Shown here piece by piece: positions 8,360 to 17,600 of a stretch of 64,000 bases of DNA (position 1 is its first letter; every line of letters starts with the position of its first letter). Origin of the DNA: Bacteroidales bacterium UBA1794 (lineage in GTDB: Bacteria > Bacteroidota > Bacteroidia > Bacteroidales > Bacteroidaceae). Under the pieces are notes generated by a model. That model had not been told where the DNA came from and ran no database searches. It saw only the letters and a list, made by a program, of their open reading frames with translations. Made by a program: the position numbers and the translations under genes. The stretch spans positions 1 to 64,000 of the forward strand of contig DCFW01000036.1 in NCBI GenBank assembly GCA_002315435.1, read 5' to 3'.

Positions 8360-9811
8360 ATGAAACAGACAAAGATTGTTGCTTCGATTAGTGATCGTAG
8401 ATGCGAAGTAGATTTCATCCGTGACCTGTATGAGGCCGGGATGAATGTAGTGAGAATGAATACTGCGCATGCAACACCTGATGGCATAAAAACTATCATT
8501 AAAAATGTTCGTACCGTTTCTAATCAGATAGGTATATTAATAGATACGAAAGGTCCGGAGGTTCGCACCACCGGATGTGAAGATCCGATTCCTTATAAGA
8601 CAGGAGAAAGAGTAAAAATTGTTGGACGTCCTGAACAAGATACAGCGCATGATATAATATGTGTATCATATCCCAATTTTGTAAACGATGTACATATTGG
8701 TTCGTCAGTTCTATTTGATGACGGTGAACTGGAAATGAATGTTGTGGACAAAGATGAAGATTATCTGATTGTTGAGGTACAGAATGACGGGGCACTTGGT
8801 TCGCATAAGAGTGTGAACGTACCCGGTGCAAGAATAAATCTTCCTGCATTGACAGAAAAAGATAGACACAATATTCTTTTGGCTATTGATCAGGATATTG
8901 ATTTTATTGCTCATTCATTTGTACGTAATAAGGAAGATATACTTGAAGTACAAGATATATTGAATGCTCACCAGAGTAATATTAAGATTATTTCAAAGAT
9001 AGAGAATCAAGAAGGTGTTGATAATATTGATGAGATTATTGATGTTTCGTATGGTATAATGATAGCTCGCGGAGATTTGGGTATTGAGGTACCGATTGAG
9101 AGAATACCGGGTATTCAACGCCAAATAATACGTAAATGTGTGTTGGCTAAAAAACCGGTGATTGTGGCAACTCAGATGCTGCATAGCATGATAAACAATC
9201 CTCGTCCTACACGTGCAGAAGTTACGGATATTGCTAATGCAATTTATTATCGTACGGATTGCTTGATGCTTAGTGGTGAAACCGCTTCAGGGAAATATCC
9301 TGTTGAGGCTGTACGCACAATGGCTTCAGTTGCTGAACAGGCTGAGAAAGATAAGATGCGTGAGAATGATATTCCGATTCCATTAAGCAAAGGCTGTGAT
9401 GTCACAGAGTTCTTGGCACAACATGCTATTGAGCTGAATCAACGGTTGCCGGTCAAGGCCATCATCACTGATAGTTACACAGGACGTACCGCTCGTTATT
9501 TAGCCGCATTCAGAGGACAATATCCGGTTTTAGCCATGTGCTATGATGAACATGTCACACGTTTGTTGGCACTTAGCTATGGAGTGAAACCGATTTATTT
9601 ACATGAAAAAAGCAATTCACAAGCTTATTTCTTTGCAGCTTTGCGTATGTTGCTTCATGATCATTTGATCAGTGAAAACGATCTGATTGCTTATTTAAGC
9701 GGAAGTTTCGGTGAAGGCGGTGGCACAACATTCCTGGAAATAAATAAAGTAAAAGATATATTTGACAAAGCCGATAAATATCATTTGCCAAATTTTGTAG
9801 ATATTCAATGA
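8360..9811 (+). CDS. pyk: Pyruvate kinase
   Basis: A 483-residue glycolytic enzyme converting phosphoenolpyruvate and ADP to pyruvate and ATP. Visible features are the N-terminal TKIVASIS strand and nucleotide-binding MNTAHA; the B domain; the catalytic lysine in SKIENQEGV; metal ligands and substrate loop in IARGDLGIEVP; and the conserved TQMLHSMINNPRPTRAEVTDIANA helix region. The C-terminal regulatory domain is present (about 350-483). The stop overlaps the start of the next gene by 4 nt. Confidence 0.95.
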   Translation: MKQTKIVASISDRRCEVDFIRDLYEAGMNVVRMNTAHATPDGIKTIIKNVRTVSNQIGILIDTKGPEVRTTGCEDPIPYKTGERVKIVGRPEQDTAHDIICVSYPNFVNDVHIGSSVLFDDGELEMNVVDKDEDYLIVEVQNDGALGSHKSVNVPGARINLPALTEKDRHNILLAIDQDIDFIAHSFVRNKEDILEVQDILNAHQSNIKIISKIENQEGVDNIDEIIDVSYGIMIARGDLGIEVPIERIPGIQRQIIRKCVLAKKPVIVATQMLHSMINNPRPTRAEVTDIANAIYYRTDCLMLSGETASGKYPVEAVRTMASVAEQAEKDKMRENDIPIPLSKGCDVTEFLAQHAIELNQRLPVKAIITDSYTGRTARYLAAFRGQYPVLAMCYDEHVTRLLALSYGVKPIYLHEKSNSQAYFFAALRMLLHDHLISENDLIAYLSGSFGEGGGTTFLEINKVKDIFDKADKYHLPNFVDIQ

Positions 9812-10446
9812 ATACCGACGAAACTCTTGAACAATACATCCTGGCTCATATAGATGATGAGGGAGATTACCTTTATCGTTTATGGAGAGCTACAAATGTC
9901 TACTTATTGCGACCACGTATGGCGAGTGGACATTTGCAGGGAAGAATGTTGAAGATGTTTGTGGAGATGATTCGTCCGGAGAATATTCTGGAGATAGGTA
10001 CATTTACGGGGTATTCTGCTATTTGTATGGCAGAAGGTCTCCAAGATAGCGGTCGTTTGTATACTTTTGAAATAAATGATGAACAAGAGGACTTTACTCG
10101 GCCGTGGATTGAAAAGTCACCGGTGGCAGATAAGATAATCTTTACAATAGGTGATGCCATGAAGTTGGTTCCCGAGATGAATATAACATTTGATATGGCG
10201 TTCATTGATGGTGACAAACGGATGTATACCGATTATTATGAAATGGTCTTGGCCAAGATACGTAAAGGTGGTTTTATTCTGGCTGATAATACGTTATGGG
10301 ATGGACATGTAATTGACGCAGCGTATGATCGTGATCATCAGACTACCGGAATAAAAGTATTTAATGATCTGATTGCCAAAGATGATAGAGTTGAAAAGGT
10401 GATATTGCCTTTGAGAGATGGATTGACATTGATAAGAAAAAAATAA
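9808..10446 (+). CDS. SAM-dependent O-methyltransferase (CCoAOMT/COMT-like)
   Basis: A 212-residue class I methyltransferase of the bacterial O-methyltransferase 3 family, related to catechol and caffeoyl-CoA O-methyltransferases. The SAM-binding motif is ILEIGTFTGYSA (about residues 60-71); a metal- and substrate-binding signature follows in FIDGDKRMYTDYYE and ADNTLWDG. The ATG overlaps the pyk stop (ATGA), so it is very likely translated from the same message. The physiological acceptor is unknown; the aroQ-pyk neighbourhood does not settle it. Confidence 0.85.
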   Translation: MNTDETLEQYILAHIDDEGDYLYRLWRATNVYLLRPRMASGHLQGRMLKMFVEMIRPENILEIGTFTGYSAICMAEGLQDSGRLYTFEINDEQEDFTRPWIEKSPVADKIIFTIGDAMKLVPEMNITFDMAFIDGDKRMYTDYYEMVLAKIRKGGFILADNTLWDGHVIDAAYDRDHQTTGIKVFNDLIAKDDRVEKVILPLRDGLTLIRKK

Positions 10447-10456
10447 ACAACAATAG

Positions 10457-10792
10457 ATGGAAACAACCCGCCAAAATAAAATCTCTCGACTGCTACAGAA
10501 GGAGTTGAGCGATATATTCCAAAAACAAACAAAAGCAACACATGGAGTGTTGATCTCTGTAAGTGCCGTACGTATAAGTCCGGATATGAGTGTGGCTCGT
10601 GTATATTTGAGTATTTTCCCTTCTGATAAAGCAGAAGAGTTGATAAAGAATATTAATGGCAATAGCAAGGCAATTCGTTTTGAACTGGGTACTCGTGTAC
10701 GCCATCAATTGCGCATTATACCTGACCTTAAGTTCTTTATAGATGATTCTTTGGATTATATAGAGCATATTGATAATTTATTGAAAGAATGA
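10457..10792 (+). CDS. rbfA: Ribosome-binding factor A
   Basis: A 111-residue KH-like protein that helps mature the 30S subunit (16S 5' end, helix 1). Family features: RQNKISRLLQKELSDIF at the N-terminus, VSAVRISPDMSVARVYLS in the middle, and RHQLRIIPDLKFFIDDSLDY near the end. The length is typical. Its stop overlaps the ATG of the following permease gene by 4 nt. Confidence 0.93.
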   Translation: METTRQNKISRLLQKELSDIFQKQTKATHGVLISVSAVRISPDMSVARVYLSIFPSDKAEELIKNINGNSKAIRFELGTRVRHQLRIIPDLKFFIDDSLDYIEHIDNLLKE

Positions 10793-12024
10793 ATTTCCCG
10801 TTCTACATTGCCCGGCGTTATTTAATAAGTAAGAAAAGTCATAATGCCATTAACGTGATATCTGCCATATCCGTTTGCGGTGTGGCGTTAGCTACATTTG
10901 CATTGGTGTGTACGCTTAGTGTCTTTAATGGCTTTCAAGGTATGGTTGCCGGCTTTTTTACAGCTTTTGATCCTCAACTTAACATTACGTCGATTCAAGG
11001 GAAAGTTTTCCCAGACAATGATTCGAAGATATTAAAAGTGAAGGCTCTTCCCGAGGTTGCTGTATTTACTCGATCACTTGAAGATAATGCCTTGATACAA
11101 TATAAAGGTAAGCAGGCAATGGCTATCGTGAAGGGTGTTGACAATAATTTTGAACAACTTACCCAGATAGATAGTATTCTTTATGGTAATGGAAAGTTCT
11201 TGTTGAAAGATTCCAAGCTGAATTATGCCATTATGGGTATTGATTTAGTGAGTAAATTGAATACAGGGATTACTTTCCTTGATCCGTTACAGATTTATGC
11301 ACCGAAGCATGATGCAGACATAGACATAGCTAATCCGGCAACAGCATTTACTGTTGATAACTTGTATTCGCCCGGAGTTGTGTTTGTAGTCAATCAAAGG
11401 AAATATGACAGTCAGTATTTACTTACCAATCTTGATTTTGCACGTCATTTATTCAACTATACCAATGAAGTAAGTTCGGTGGAACTAAAACTTAAACCGA
11501 ATGTTGATATTGGAAATGTAAAAGCCAAGATAAAGCAGATAATGGGTTCAAACTTCAAAGTGGAAGACCGTTATGAGCAGCAGGCCGATGTGTTCAAGAT
11601 TATGAAGGTTGAGAAACTTATCAGTTATATATTCCTTACATTCATTTTGTTGATTGCCTGTTTCAATGTGATAGGTTCGCTTAGTATGTTGATTATAGAT
11701 AAAAAGAATGATGTGGTTACGTTGCGTAATCTGGGAGCAAATGATAAGCTTATTGAGCGAGTCTTTCTGTTTGAAGGACGAATGATTTCTGTAGCAGGGG
11801 CTGTCATCGGATTAGTGATCGGTGTATCGTTGTGCTACTTGCAGCAAAAGTTCGGCTTGATCAAGTTGGGTGGTGACAACAGTTCTAATTTTGTTGTTGA
11901 CGCTTATCCTGTCGTTGTGCAATTAGGTGACATTATACTTATTTTTGTCACTGTTATAGTCGTAGGGTTCCTTTCAGTGTGGTATCCCGTGCATTATTTG
12001 AGCAAGCGACTTTTGAAGAAATAA
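10789..12024 (+). CDS. FtsX/LolC-E-like ABC transporter permease
   Basis: A 411-residue inner-membrane permease with the MacB/FtsX topology: one N-terminal transmembrane segment (about 20-45, after FYIARRYLISKK), a large periplasmic domain (about 50-270), and three C-terminal segments (about 280-300, 330-355, 380-400). The start FPFYIARRYL is typical of LolC/LolE proteins that extract lipoproteins for transfer to the outer membrane. No ATPase partner is adjacent, so the LolD equivalent must be encoded elsewhere. The substrate assignment is inferred from family resemblance only. Confidence 0.8.
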   Translation: MNFPFYIARRYLISKKSHNAINVISAISVCGVALATFALVCTLSVFNGFQGMVAGFFTAFDPQLNITSIQGKVFPDNDSKILKVKALPEVAVFTRSLEDNALIQYKGKQAMAIVKGVDNNFEQLTQIDSILYGNGKFLLKDSKLNYAIMGIDLVSKLNTGITFLDPLQIYAPKHDADIDIANPATAFTVDNLYSPGVVFVVNQRKYDSQYLLTNLDFARHLFNYTNEVSSVELKLKPNVDIGNVKAKIKQIMGSNFKVEDRYEQQADVFKIMKVEKLISYIFLTFILLIACFNVIGSLSMLIIDKKNDVVTLRNLGANDKLIERVFLFEGRMISVAGAVIGLVIGVSLCYLQQKFGLIKLGGDNSSNFVVDAYPVVVQLGDIILIFVTVIVVGFLSVWYPVHYLSKRLLKK

Positions 12025-12072
12025 GCTTTCATTAAGTCTTATCTGAATGTTGAAGTAAATCTAGTTTATCCT

Positions 12073-13407
12073 ATGAGCCGAATATTAATTGTTGATGATG
12101 AAGTGCAGATCCGCCATCTGTTGACGCGGATGCTTCAACTTGAAGGTTATGAAGTAGGCGAAGCAAGTGATTGTAAATCTGCTTTGAGATTGCTTGATAA
12201 GTTTGAGCCGGAAGTGATCTTGTGCGATGTCTTTTTACCGGATGGTAACGGCGTGGATCTGGTTTCAGCAATAAAGAAAGCAAGACCTTTGTCTGAAGTG
12301 ATTCTCCTTACGGCACATGGGAACATTCCTGATGGAGTTCAAGCCATTAAAAATGGAGCTTTTGACTATATCACCAAAGCCGATGATAATAATAGAATCA
12401 TTCCTCTCATAGAAGGTGCCATACAAAAAGTGAAGAATAATACGTCTTCGCAGATAGGGACTGATGGAGTGTTTGATTCAATCATTGGAGAATCTTCCAT
12501 GTTGAAAGATGCCGTTAATTTGGCTCGTAAGGTTTCTGTCACTTCTGTTCCTGTATTGCTTACCGGAGAAACAGGTACGGGTAAAGAAGTGTTTGCACAA
12601 GCTATCCATAAAAACAGTCCACGTCATGATAAGCCTTTTGTAGCGGTGAACTGCTCGTCTTTTAGCAAAGAGTTACTTGAAAGTGAAATGTTCGGTCATG
12701 CTATCGGAGCTTTTACCGGAGCAGTGAAAGAAAAGGATGGATTGTTTGAAGTAGCGGATAAGGGTACCATCTTTTTGGATGAAGTAGGTGAGATGCCGTT
12801 TGAATTGCAAGCCAAGTTATTGCGTGTCCTTGAAACGGGTGAATATATGAAGGTCGGTGATACCAAAGCAAAGCATGCAGATGTTAGAATCATTGCTGCT
12901 ACCAATAGAGACCTGCAAACCGAGATAGTGGCGGGACATTTTCGTGAAGATTTATTTTATCGTTTGTCTGTATTTCAAGTACATTTGCCGGCTTTACGTG
13001 AACGCCCTAATGATGTAAGTTTGTTGGCTAGATTCTTTATAAAGAACTTCTCGAAGAAGCTGAACCGTACTATTACTGATGCGGATGCTGATTTCTTGAA
13101 TATATTGGAGAAACAACCTTGGCGAGGTAATATTCGTGAATTGCGCAATGCCATTGAGAGAAGTCTGATTGTGTGTGAAGGCAATATTCTGACGAAGAAT
13201 GATTTACCAATGGAGTTCCAACACGATATAATAAATAGATCAAAGGCATCCGGCGATAATAATTTTGAATTGGCAGCTGTAGAATGTCGTCACATAATAA
13301 GAGTATTGGAGTATACTCATGGAAATAAGACAGAAGCTGCGCGTTTGTTAAAAATCGGTCTGACTACTCTCTATCGAAAAATAGAAGAATACAAGTTACA
13401 TATCTGA
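12073..13407 (+). CDS. NtrC-type sigma-54-dependent response regulator, probably of kdp
   Basis: A 444-residue bacterial enhancer-binding protein. Receiver (1-120) with D8-D9 in VDDE, phospho-acceptor D52 (CDVFLPDG) and the switch Lys in YITKAD. AAA+ domain (about 140-370) with Walker A GETGTGKE, the sigma-54-contact loop GAFTGA, Walker B TIFLDEVGE and the sensor RIIAATNRD. C-terminal Fis-type helix-turn-helix (about 405-444, NKTEAARLLKIGLTTLYRKI). It sits directly before the kdp genes and a sigma-54-like promoter, so I infer that it activates potassium uptake. The E. coli counterpart KdpE is an OmpR-type sigma-70 regulator, making this a different control mode. Its cognate kinase is probably the PAS kinase at 19429. 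Confidence 0.9.
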   Translation: MSRILIVDDEVQIRHLLTRMLQLEGYEVGEASDCKSALRLLDKFEPEVILCDVFLPDGNGVDLVSAIKKARPLSEVILLTAHGNIPDGVQAIKNGAFDYITKADDNNRIIPLIEGAIQKVKNNTSSQIGTDGVFDSIIGESSMLKDAVNLARKVSVTSVPVLLTGETGTGKEVFAQAIHKNSPRHDKPFVAVNCSSFSKELLESEMFGHAIGAFTGAVKEKDGLFEVADKGTIFLDEVGEMPFELQAKLLRVLETGEYMKVGDTKAKHADVRIIAATNRDLQTEIVAGHFREDLFYRLSVFQVHLPALRERPNDVSLLARFFIKNFSKKLNRTITDADADFLNILEKQPWRGNIRELRNAIERSLIVCEGNILTKNDLPMEFQHDIINRSKASGDNNFELAAVECRHIIRVLEYTHGNKTEAARLLKIGLTTLYRKIEEYKLHI

Positions 13408-13431
13408 TTTCATACCCATTTCCCGGTTCAT

Positions 13432-13472
13432 CCCTATCATAATAGTATGGTGACTTTTTCATTTTGATAGGG
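13432..13472. repeat. Inverted repeat after the regulator gene
   Basis: CCCTATCA (13432-13439) and TGATAGGG (13465-13472) are perfect complements 25 nt apart. They lie just past the regulator's stop and about 80-115 bp upstream of the sigma-54-like element. They could form a terminator-like hairpin or be the distant half-sites of an enhancer for the regulator. Confidence 0.5.
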
Positions 13473-13519
13473 TTCTCTCTCCGGCTTTCTTTTATATTTA
13501 TTTATATCTAATTACATAT

Positions 13520-13538
13520 CAAATGTTTACGTCATTTG
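13520..13538. promoter_or_regulatory. Dyad close to the kdp promoter
   Basis: CAAATG (13520-13525) and CATTTG (13533-13538) form a perfect 6-7-6 dyad ending 10 bp before the -24 element. It is a candidate protein-binding site; its closeness to -24 is more typical of an accessory or repressor site than of a remote enhancer. Confidence 0.4.
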
Positions 13539-13548
13539 TTGTATATTG

Positions 13549-13564
13549 TGGCACACTATTGGCA
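13549..13564 (+). promoter_or_regulatory. Sigma-54 (-24/-12) promoter of the kdp genes
   Basis: TGGCAC at 13549-13554 and TGGCA at 13560-13564 fit the sigma-54 consensus TGGCAC-N5-TTGCA, with the invariant GG and GC dinucleotides separated by exactly 10 nt and one mismatch (TGGC for TTGC). It lies 46 bp before the first small ORF and directly downstream of a regulator with an intact GAFTGA loop. Transcription would start near 13575. Confidence 0.72.
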
Positions 13565-13610
13565 TATATCATGTCAGTTAACAGAATTATTCATCTAAAA
13601 AGAAAATGTT

Positions 13611-13709
13611 ATGGATTTATTTTCAATTGGATTTATCATTTGTCTATTGATCGGACTCATCTGCTTTTGGCTCTTCTTCAAATGTATTGATTGGTTTGAA
13701 AATATTTAA
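13611..13709 (+). CDS. 32-residue single-span membrane peptide upstream of kdpF
   Basis: ATG at 13611 opens a 32-codon ORF (MDLFSIGFIICLLIGLIC, then an aromatic, mildly charged end WFENI). One hydrophobic helix (about 5-24) would span the membrane. It is the first ORF after the sigma-54-like promoter and is followed, after a GGAGG ribosome-binding sequence, by kdpF. Size and topology resemble KdpF, the small lipid-like subunit, so it may be a second small subunit or a regulator of the complex. I do not recognise it as a named family. Confidence 0.6.
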   Translation: MDLFSIGFIICLLIGLICFWLFFKCIDWFENI

Positions 13710-13729
13710 TATAGGGAGGATAAGATAGT

Positions 13730-13810
13730 ATGTATATAGCATTATTTATAATTAGTTTGGTCATGTTCGGTTATTTGGTGTATGTGCTGATTAAACCGGA
13801 GAAATTCTAA
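13730..13810 (+). CDS. kdpF: KdpF, small subunit of the potassium ATPase
   Basis: A 26-residue single-span peptide (MYIALFIISLVMFGYLVYVL, then IKPEKF). The GYLVYVLIKPEKF end closely follows the KdpF pattern GYLVYALINAEAF known from E. coli. GGAGG at 13715-13719 precedes the ATG by about 10 nt, one of the few strong Shine-Dalgarno sequences here. KdpF stabilises the KdpABC complex in the inner membrane. kdpA follows 18 nt later. Confidence 0.85.
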   Translation: MYIALFIISLVMFGYLVYVLIKPEKF

Positions 13811-13828
13811 TCAAAAAAGGATAAGAAT

Positions 13829-15535
13829 ATGAATACAGAGATGTTAGGTGTGATTGTGCAAGTCGTTTTGATGATTGCACTGAGTTATCCTCTTGGAAAA
13901 TATATTGCCAAGGTATATAAAGGTGAGAAGACTTGGCTGGATTTCATGAAACCGCTGGAGAAACTTATGTTTCGCCTTTCCGGTATAAATCCCGACGAAG
14001 AGATGAGCTGGAAGCAGTTCTTGAAAGCAATGTTGACTGTCAACTTGCTTTGGTTCGTTTGGGGAATATTACTGTTGGTTTGTCAGGGTGTGCTTCCGTT
14101 GAATCCGGATGGTAACATCGGACAGACTTTTCATCAGGCATTCAATACAAGTATCAGTTTCATGGTCAATTGCAACTTGCAACATTATAGTGGTGAAAGT
14201 GGATTGACTTACTTTACACAATTATTTGTGGTGATGCTGTTCCAATTTATTACTGCAGCAACCGGTATGGCTGTGATGGCAGGTATTATGAAAGCACTTG
14301 CTGCAAAGTCAACAAAGACGATAGGTAACTTCTGGCATTATTTAGTATTAAGTTGTACTCGTATCTTATTGCCGCTTTCATTGGTTGTAGGTCTTTTCCT
14401 TATTACACAAGGTGTTCCTATGGGATTTAATGGAAAAGCGAATATTACCACAATGGAAGGTTCGAAGCAAATGGTATCACAAGGGCCTGCTGCCGCTATT
14501 GTTGCTATCAAGCAACTCGGTACGAATGGAGGAGGTTTCTTCGGAGCTAACTCTGCCCATCCTTTGGAGAATCCTACCTATTTAACCAATATGGTAGAAT
14601 GTTTGGCCATTCTGCTTATCCCAATGGCTATGACGTTTGCTTTTGGATTTTATATCAATCGAAAAAAACTGGGGTACACTATATTTGGAGTCATGCTTTT
14701 TGCTGTGCTTGTGGGAATAAGCGTCAATGTATATCAAGAATCTCATGGCAATCCACGGATTGAACAGATGGGCATTGCCCAGCATCACGGTTCGATGGAA
14801 GGAAAAGAAGTCCGATTCGGAGCCGCCGCGACCGGACTGTGGAGTGTTGCAACGACAGCAACGTCTAACGGTTCTGTGAATGGTATGCACGACTCAATGA
14901 TGCCTCTCTCGGGAATGGTGGAAATGTTGAACATGCAAATCAACTGTTGGTTTGGCGGAGTAGGAGTAGGATGGATGAATTACTTTACATTCCTTATCAT
15001 TGCCGTATTTATTAGTGGTTTGATGGTGGGTCGTACACCTGAGTTTCTCTGTAAGAAAGTGGAAGCACGTGAGATGAAGATTGCTTCTATTATCGCACTT
15101 ATTCATCCACTTATTATTTTGACTGGTACAGCTTTAGCCACTTACTTCTTTATTCATGCTCCTGAATTTGTTGCGAAAGAAGGAGGATGGTTGAATAATC
15201 CGGGATACCACGGTATGGGTGAAATGTTTTATGAATTTACATCCTCAGCTGCAAACAATGGTTCGGGCTTTGAAGGCTTGGGTGACAATACTCCATTCTG
15301 GAATATATCCACAGGTATTGTTATGATCATCGGTCGATATCTTCCTATTATAGGTCAGGTCGCCATTGCCGGTTTGCTTGCCGGAAAGCAATATGTTCCT
15401 GAGAGTTCGGGCACATTAAAGACAGATACTGGAACATTTGGAGTAATGACTTTTGTTGTTATCGTTATTGTGGCAGCGTTGTCATTCTTCCCAGCACAAG
15501 CTCTTAGCACCATAGCAGAGCATTTAAGTTTATAA
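13829..15535 (+). CDS. kdpA: KdpA, potassium-binding channel subunit
   Basis: A 568-residue inner-membrane protein with about ten transmembrane segments, related to SKT-type potassium channels. Selectivity-filter-like loops are visible: NTSISFMVNCNLQHYSGE near residue 108, GTNGGGFFGANSAHP near 230, NCWFGGVGVGWMN near 375 and TSSAANNGSGFEG near 475. KdpA takes potassium from the periplasm and passes it to KdpB. Length and order are normal for the family. Confidence 0.97.
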   Translation: MNTEMLGVIVQVVLMIALSYPLGKYIAKVYKGEKTWLDFMKPLEKLMFRLSGINPDEEMSWKQFLKAMLTVNLLWFVWGILLLVCQGVLPLNPDGNIGQTFHQAFNTSISFMVNCNLQHYSGESGLTYFTQLFVVMLFQFITAATGMAVMAGIMKALAAKSTKTIGNFWHYLVLSCTRILLPLSLVVGLFLITQGVPMGFNGKANITTMEGSKQMVSQGPAAAIVAIKQLGTNGGGFFGANSAHPLENPTYLTNMVECLAILLIPMAMTFAFGFYINRKKLGYTIFGVMLFAVLVGISVNVYQESHGNPRIEQMGIAQHHGSMEGKEVRFGAAATGLWSVATTATSNGSVNGMHDSMMPLSGMVEMLNMQINCWFGGVGVGWMNYFTFLIIAVFISGLMVGRTPEFLCKKVEAREMKIASIIALIHPLIILTGTALATYFFIHAPEFVAKEGGWLNNPGYHGMGEMFYEFTSSAANNGSGFEGLGDNTPFWNISTGIVMIIGRYLPIIGQVAIAGLLAGKQYVPESSGTLKTDTGTFGVMTFVVIVIVAALSFFPAQALSTIAEHLSL

Positions 15536-15556
15536 TCTATAATATACAGAACTGAT

Positions 15557-17590
15557 ATGAATAAGAATACTAACGCTTCTCTCTTTCAGAAGGCACAAGT
15601 TATAGAGAGCTTGAAGCAATCATTCATCAAGTTGAATCCTAAGATAATGATAAAGAACCCTATCATGTTTACGGTAGAGGTTTGCACGGTTATTATGCTG
15701 GCTGTCACTGTTTATTCAGCTTTTAATTCCTCGCAGGGTTCTTTTATATATAATGTATGGGTCTTTTTCATCTTATTTCTGACCTTGTTGTTTGCAAACT
15801 TTGCTGAAGCAATAGCCGAAGCACGTGGCAAAGCACAAGCAGATAGTCTTCGTAAAACCAGAGAAGAGACTCCCGCTAAATTAGTTACAAACGGGAAGAT
15901 TGAAATAGTCAGCAGCTCGCAATTGAAGAAGGGCGATATGTTTGAATGTGAATCAGGTGATGTTATTCCGACTGACGGCGAAATTGTCGAAGGTTTGGCT
16001 TCTATTGATGAGAGCGCTATTACCGGTGAATCTGCTCCGGTCATTCGTGAATCGGGAGGAGATAAGAGTTCGGTAACAGGCGGTACAAAAGTCTTATCAG
16101 ATCATATAAAGGTAGTGGTTACTACTCAACCGGGTGAAAGCTTCCTGGACAAAATGATTGCTTTGGTAGAAGGCGCATCTCGACAGAAAACGCCGAACGA
16201 AATAGCTTTGACTATTCTATTGGCTGCCTTTACATTAATATTTGTGATCGTATGTGTCACATTAAAGCCTATGGCTGATTATACACATACTGTGATAACC
16301 ATTGCTGCATTCATTTCTTTGTTTGTGTGTCTGATACCAACCACTATTGGAGGGCTGCTTTCTGCAATCGGCATTGCCGGAATGGATCGTGCCTTACGTG
16401 CAAATGTGATTACGAAATCAGGCAAGGCGGTAGAGACTGCCGGCGATATAGATACATTGCTGCTTGATAAGACCGGAACAATTACGATAGGTAATCGTAA
16501 AGCTACTCAGTTTTATCCGGTTGAAGGATCTGATAAGCACGCATTTATTGAATATTGTTTGCTGTCTTCGGTTTCAGACGATACCCCGGAAGGCAAATCT
16601 ATTATAGAATTAGGACGTGAGGCAGGTTTACGTATGCGTGACTTGAATACGGAAGGTGCTCACATGATTAAGTTTACGGCTGAAACCAAATGTTCAGGAA
16701 TCAATTTGAAAGATGGTGTAGAGATTCGCAAAGGAGCATTTGATGCCATTCGTCACATTGCAGCTGAAGCCGGTAATGAATTCCCGAAAGAAACGGAAGA
16801 GATCATTAAACAGATTTCCGGCAATGGCGGTACACCTTTAGTTGTAAGTGTCAACAAGAAAGTGGCAGGTGTAATAGAACTGCAAGATATTATCAAACCG
16901 GGTATAGAAGAAAGATTCAAGCGTCTGCGCAAGATGGGAGTTAAGACCGTAATGGTGACAGGTGATAATCCCTTAACTGCCAAGTTCATTGCTGAAAAAG
17001 CAGGTGTAGACGACTTCATTGCTGAGGCTAAGCCGGAAGATAAAATGGAATATATTAAGAATGAGCAGTTAGCAGGCAAACTGGTAGCTATGATGGGAGA
17101 TGGTACGAATGATGCTCCGGCATTGGCTCAGGCAAACGTAGGTGTCGCTATGAATAGCGGCACTCAGGCAGCCAAAGAGGCGGGCAATATGGTTGATTTG
17201 GACAATGATCCTACCAAGTTGATAGAGATCGTAGAGATCGGCAAGCAGTTGTTGATGACTCGTGGCACGTTGACCACGTTCTCAATTTCAAATGATGTAG
17301 CAAAGTATTTTGCCATTGTTCCGGCATTGTTCATGAACTCTATCCCCGCGTTAGCCGCATTGAACATCATGAAGTTGCATAGTCCGGAAAGTGCCATACT
17401 TTCAGCCGTAATATTTAATGCGATGATTATTCCGGCATTGATTCCATTGGCATTGAAAGGTGTTGCATATAAACCCATAGGGGCATCCGCTTTACTTCGT
17501 CGCAACCTGTTGATTTATGGTGTGGGCGGTGTCATAGTTCCATTTATCGGAATTAAAATAATTGATTTAGTCGTTGGTTTGTTTTTTTAA
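15557..17590 (+). CDS. kdpB: KdpB, P-type ATPase subunit for potassium
   Basis: A 677-residue P-type ATPase that energises high-affinity potassium uptake. The actuator loop TGES, the phosphorylated aspartate D304 in DKTGTIT, the nucleotide-domain motif and the hinge MMGDGTNDAPAL are all present, as is the regulatory TGESAPV stretch. About seven membrane segments frame the cytoplasmic domains. Gaps to kdpA and kdpC are 21 and 10 nt, consistent with one operon. Confidence 0.97.
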   Translation: MNKNTNASLFQKAQVIESLKQSFIKLNPKIMIKNPIMFTVEVCTVIMLAVTVYSAFNSSQGSFIYNVWVFFILFLTLLFANFAEAIAEARGKAQADSLRKTREETPAKLVTNGKIEIVSSSQLKKGDMFECESGDVIPTDGEIVEGLASIDESAITGESAPVIRESGGDKSSVTGGTKVLSDHIKVVVTTQPGESFLDKMIALVEGASRQKTPNEIALTILLAAFTLIFVIVCVTLKPMADYTHTVITIAAFISLFVCLIPTTIGGLLSAIGIAGMDRALRANVITKSGKAVETAGDIDTLLLDKTGTITIGNRKATQFYPVEGSDKHAFIEYCLLSSVSDDTPEGKSIIELGREAGLRMRDLNTEGAHMIKFTAETKCSGINLKDGVEIRKGAFDAIRHIAAEAGNEFPKETEEIIKQISGNGGTPLVVSVNKKVAGVIELQDIIKPGIEERFKRLRKMGVKTVMVTGDNPLTAKFIAEKAGVDDFIAEAKPEDKMEYIKNEQLAGKLVAMMGDGTNDAPALAQANVGVAMNSGTQAAKEAGNMVDLDNDPTKLIEIVEIGKQLLMTRGTLTTFSISNDVAKYFAIVPALFMNSIPALAALNIMKLHSPESAILSAVIFNAMIIPALIPLALKGVAYKPIGASALLRRNLLIYGVGGVIVPFIGIKIIDLVVGLFF

Positions 17591-17600
17591 TTAGATTATT

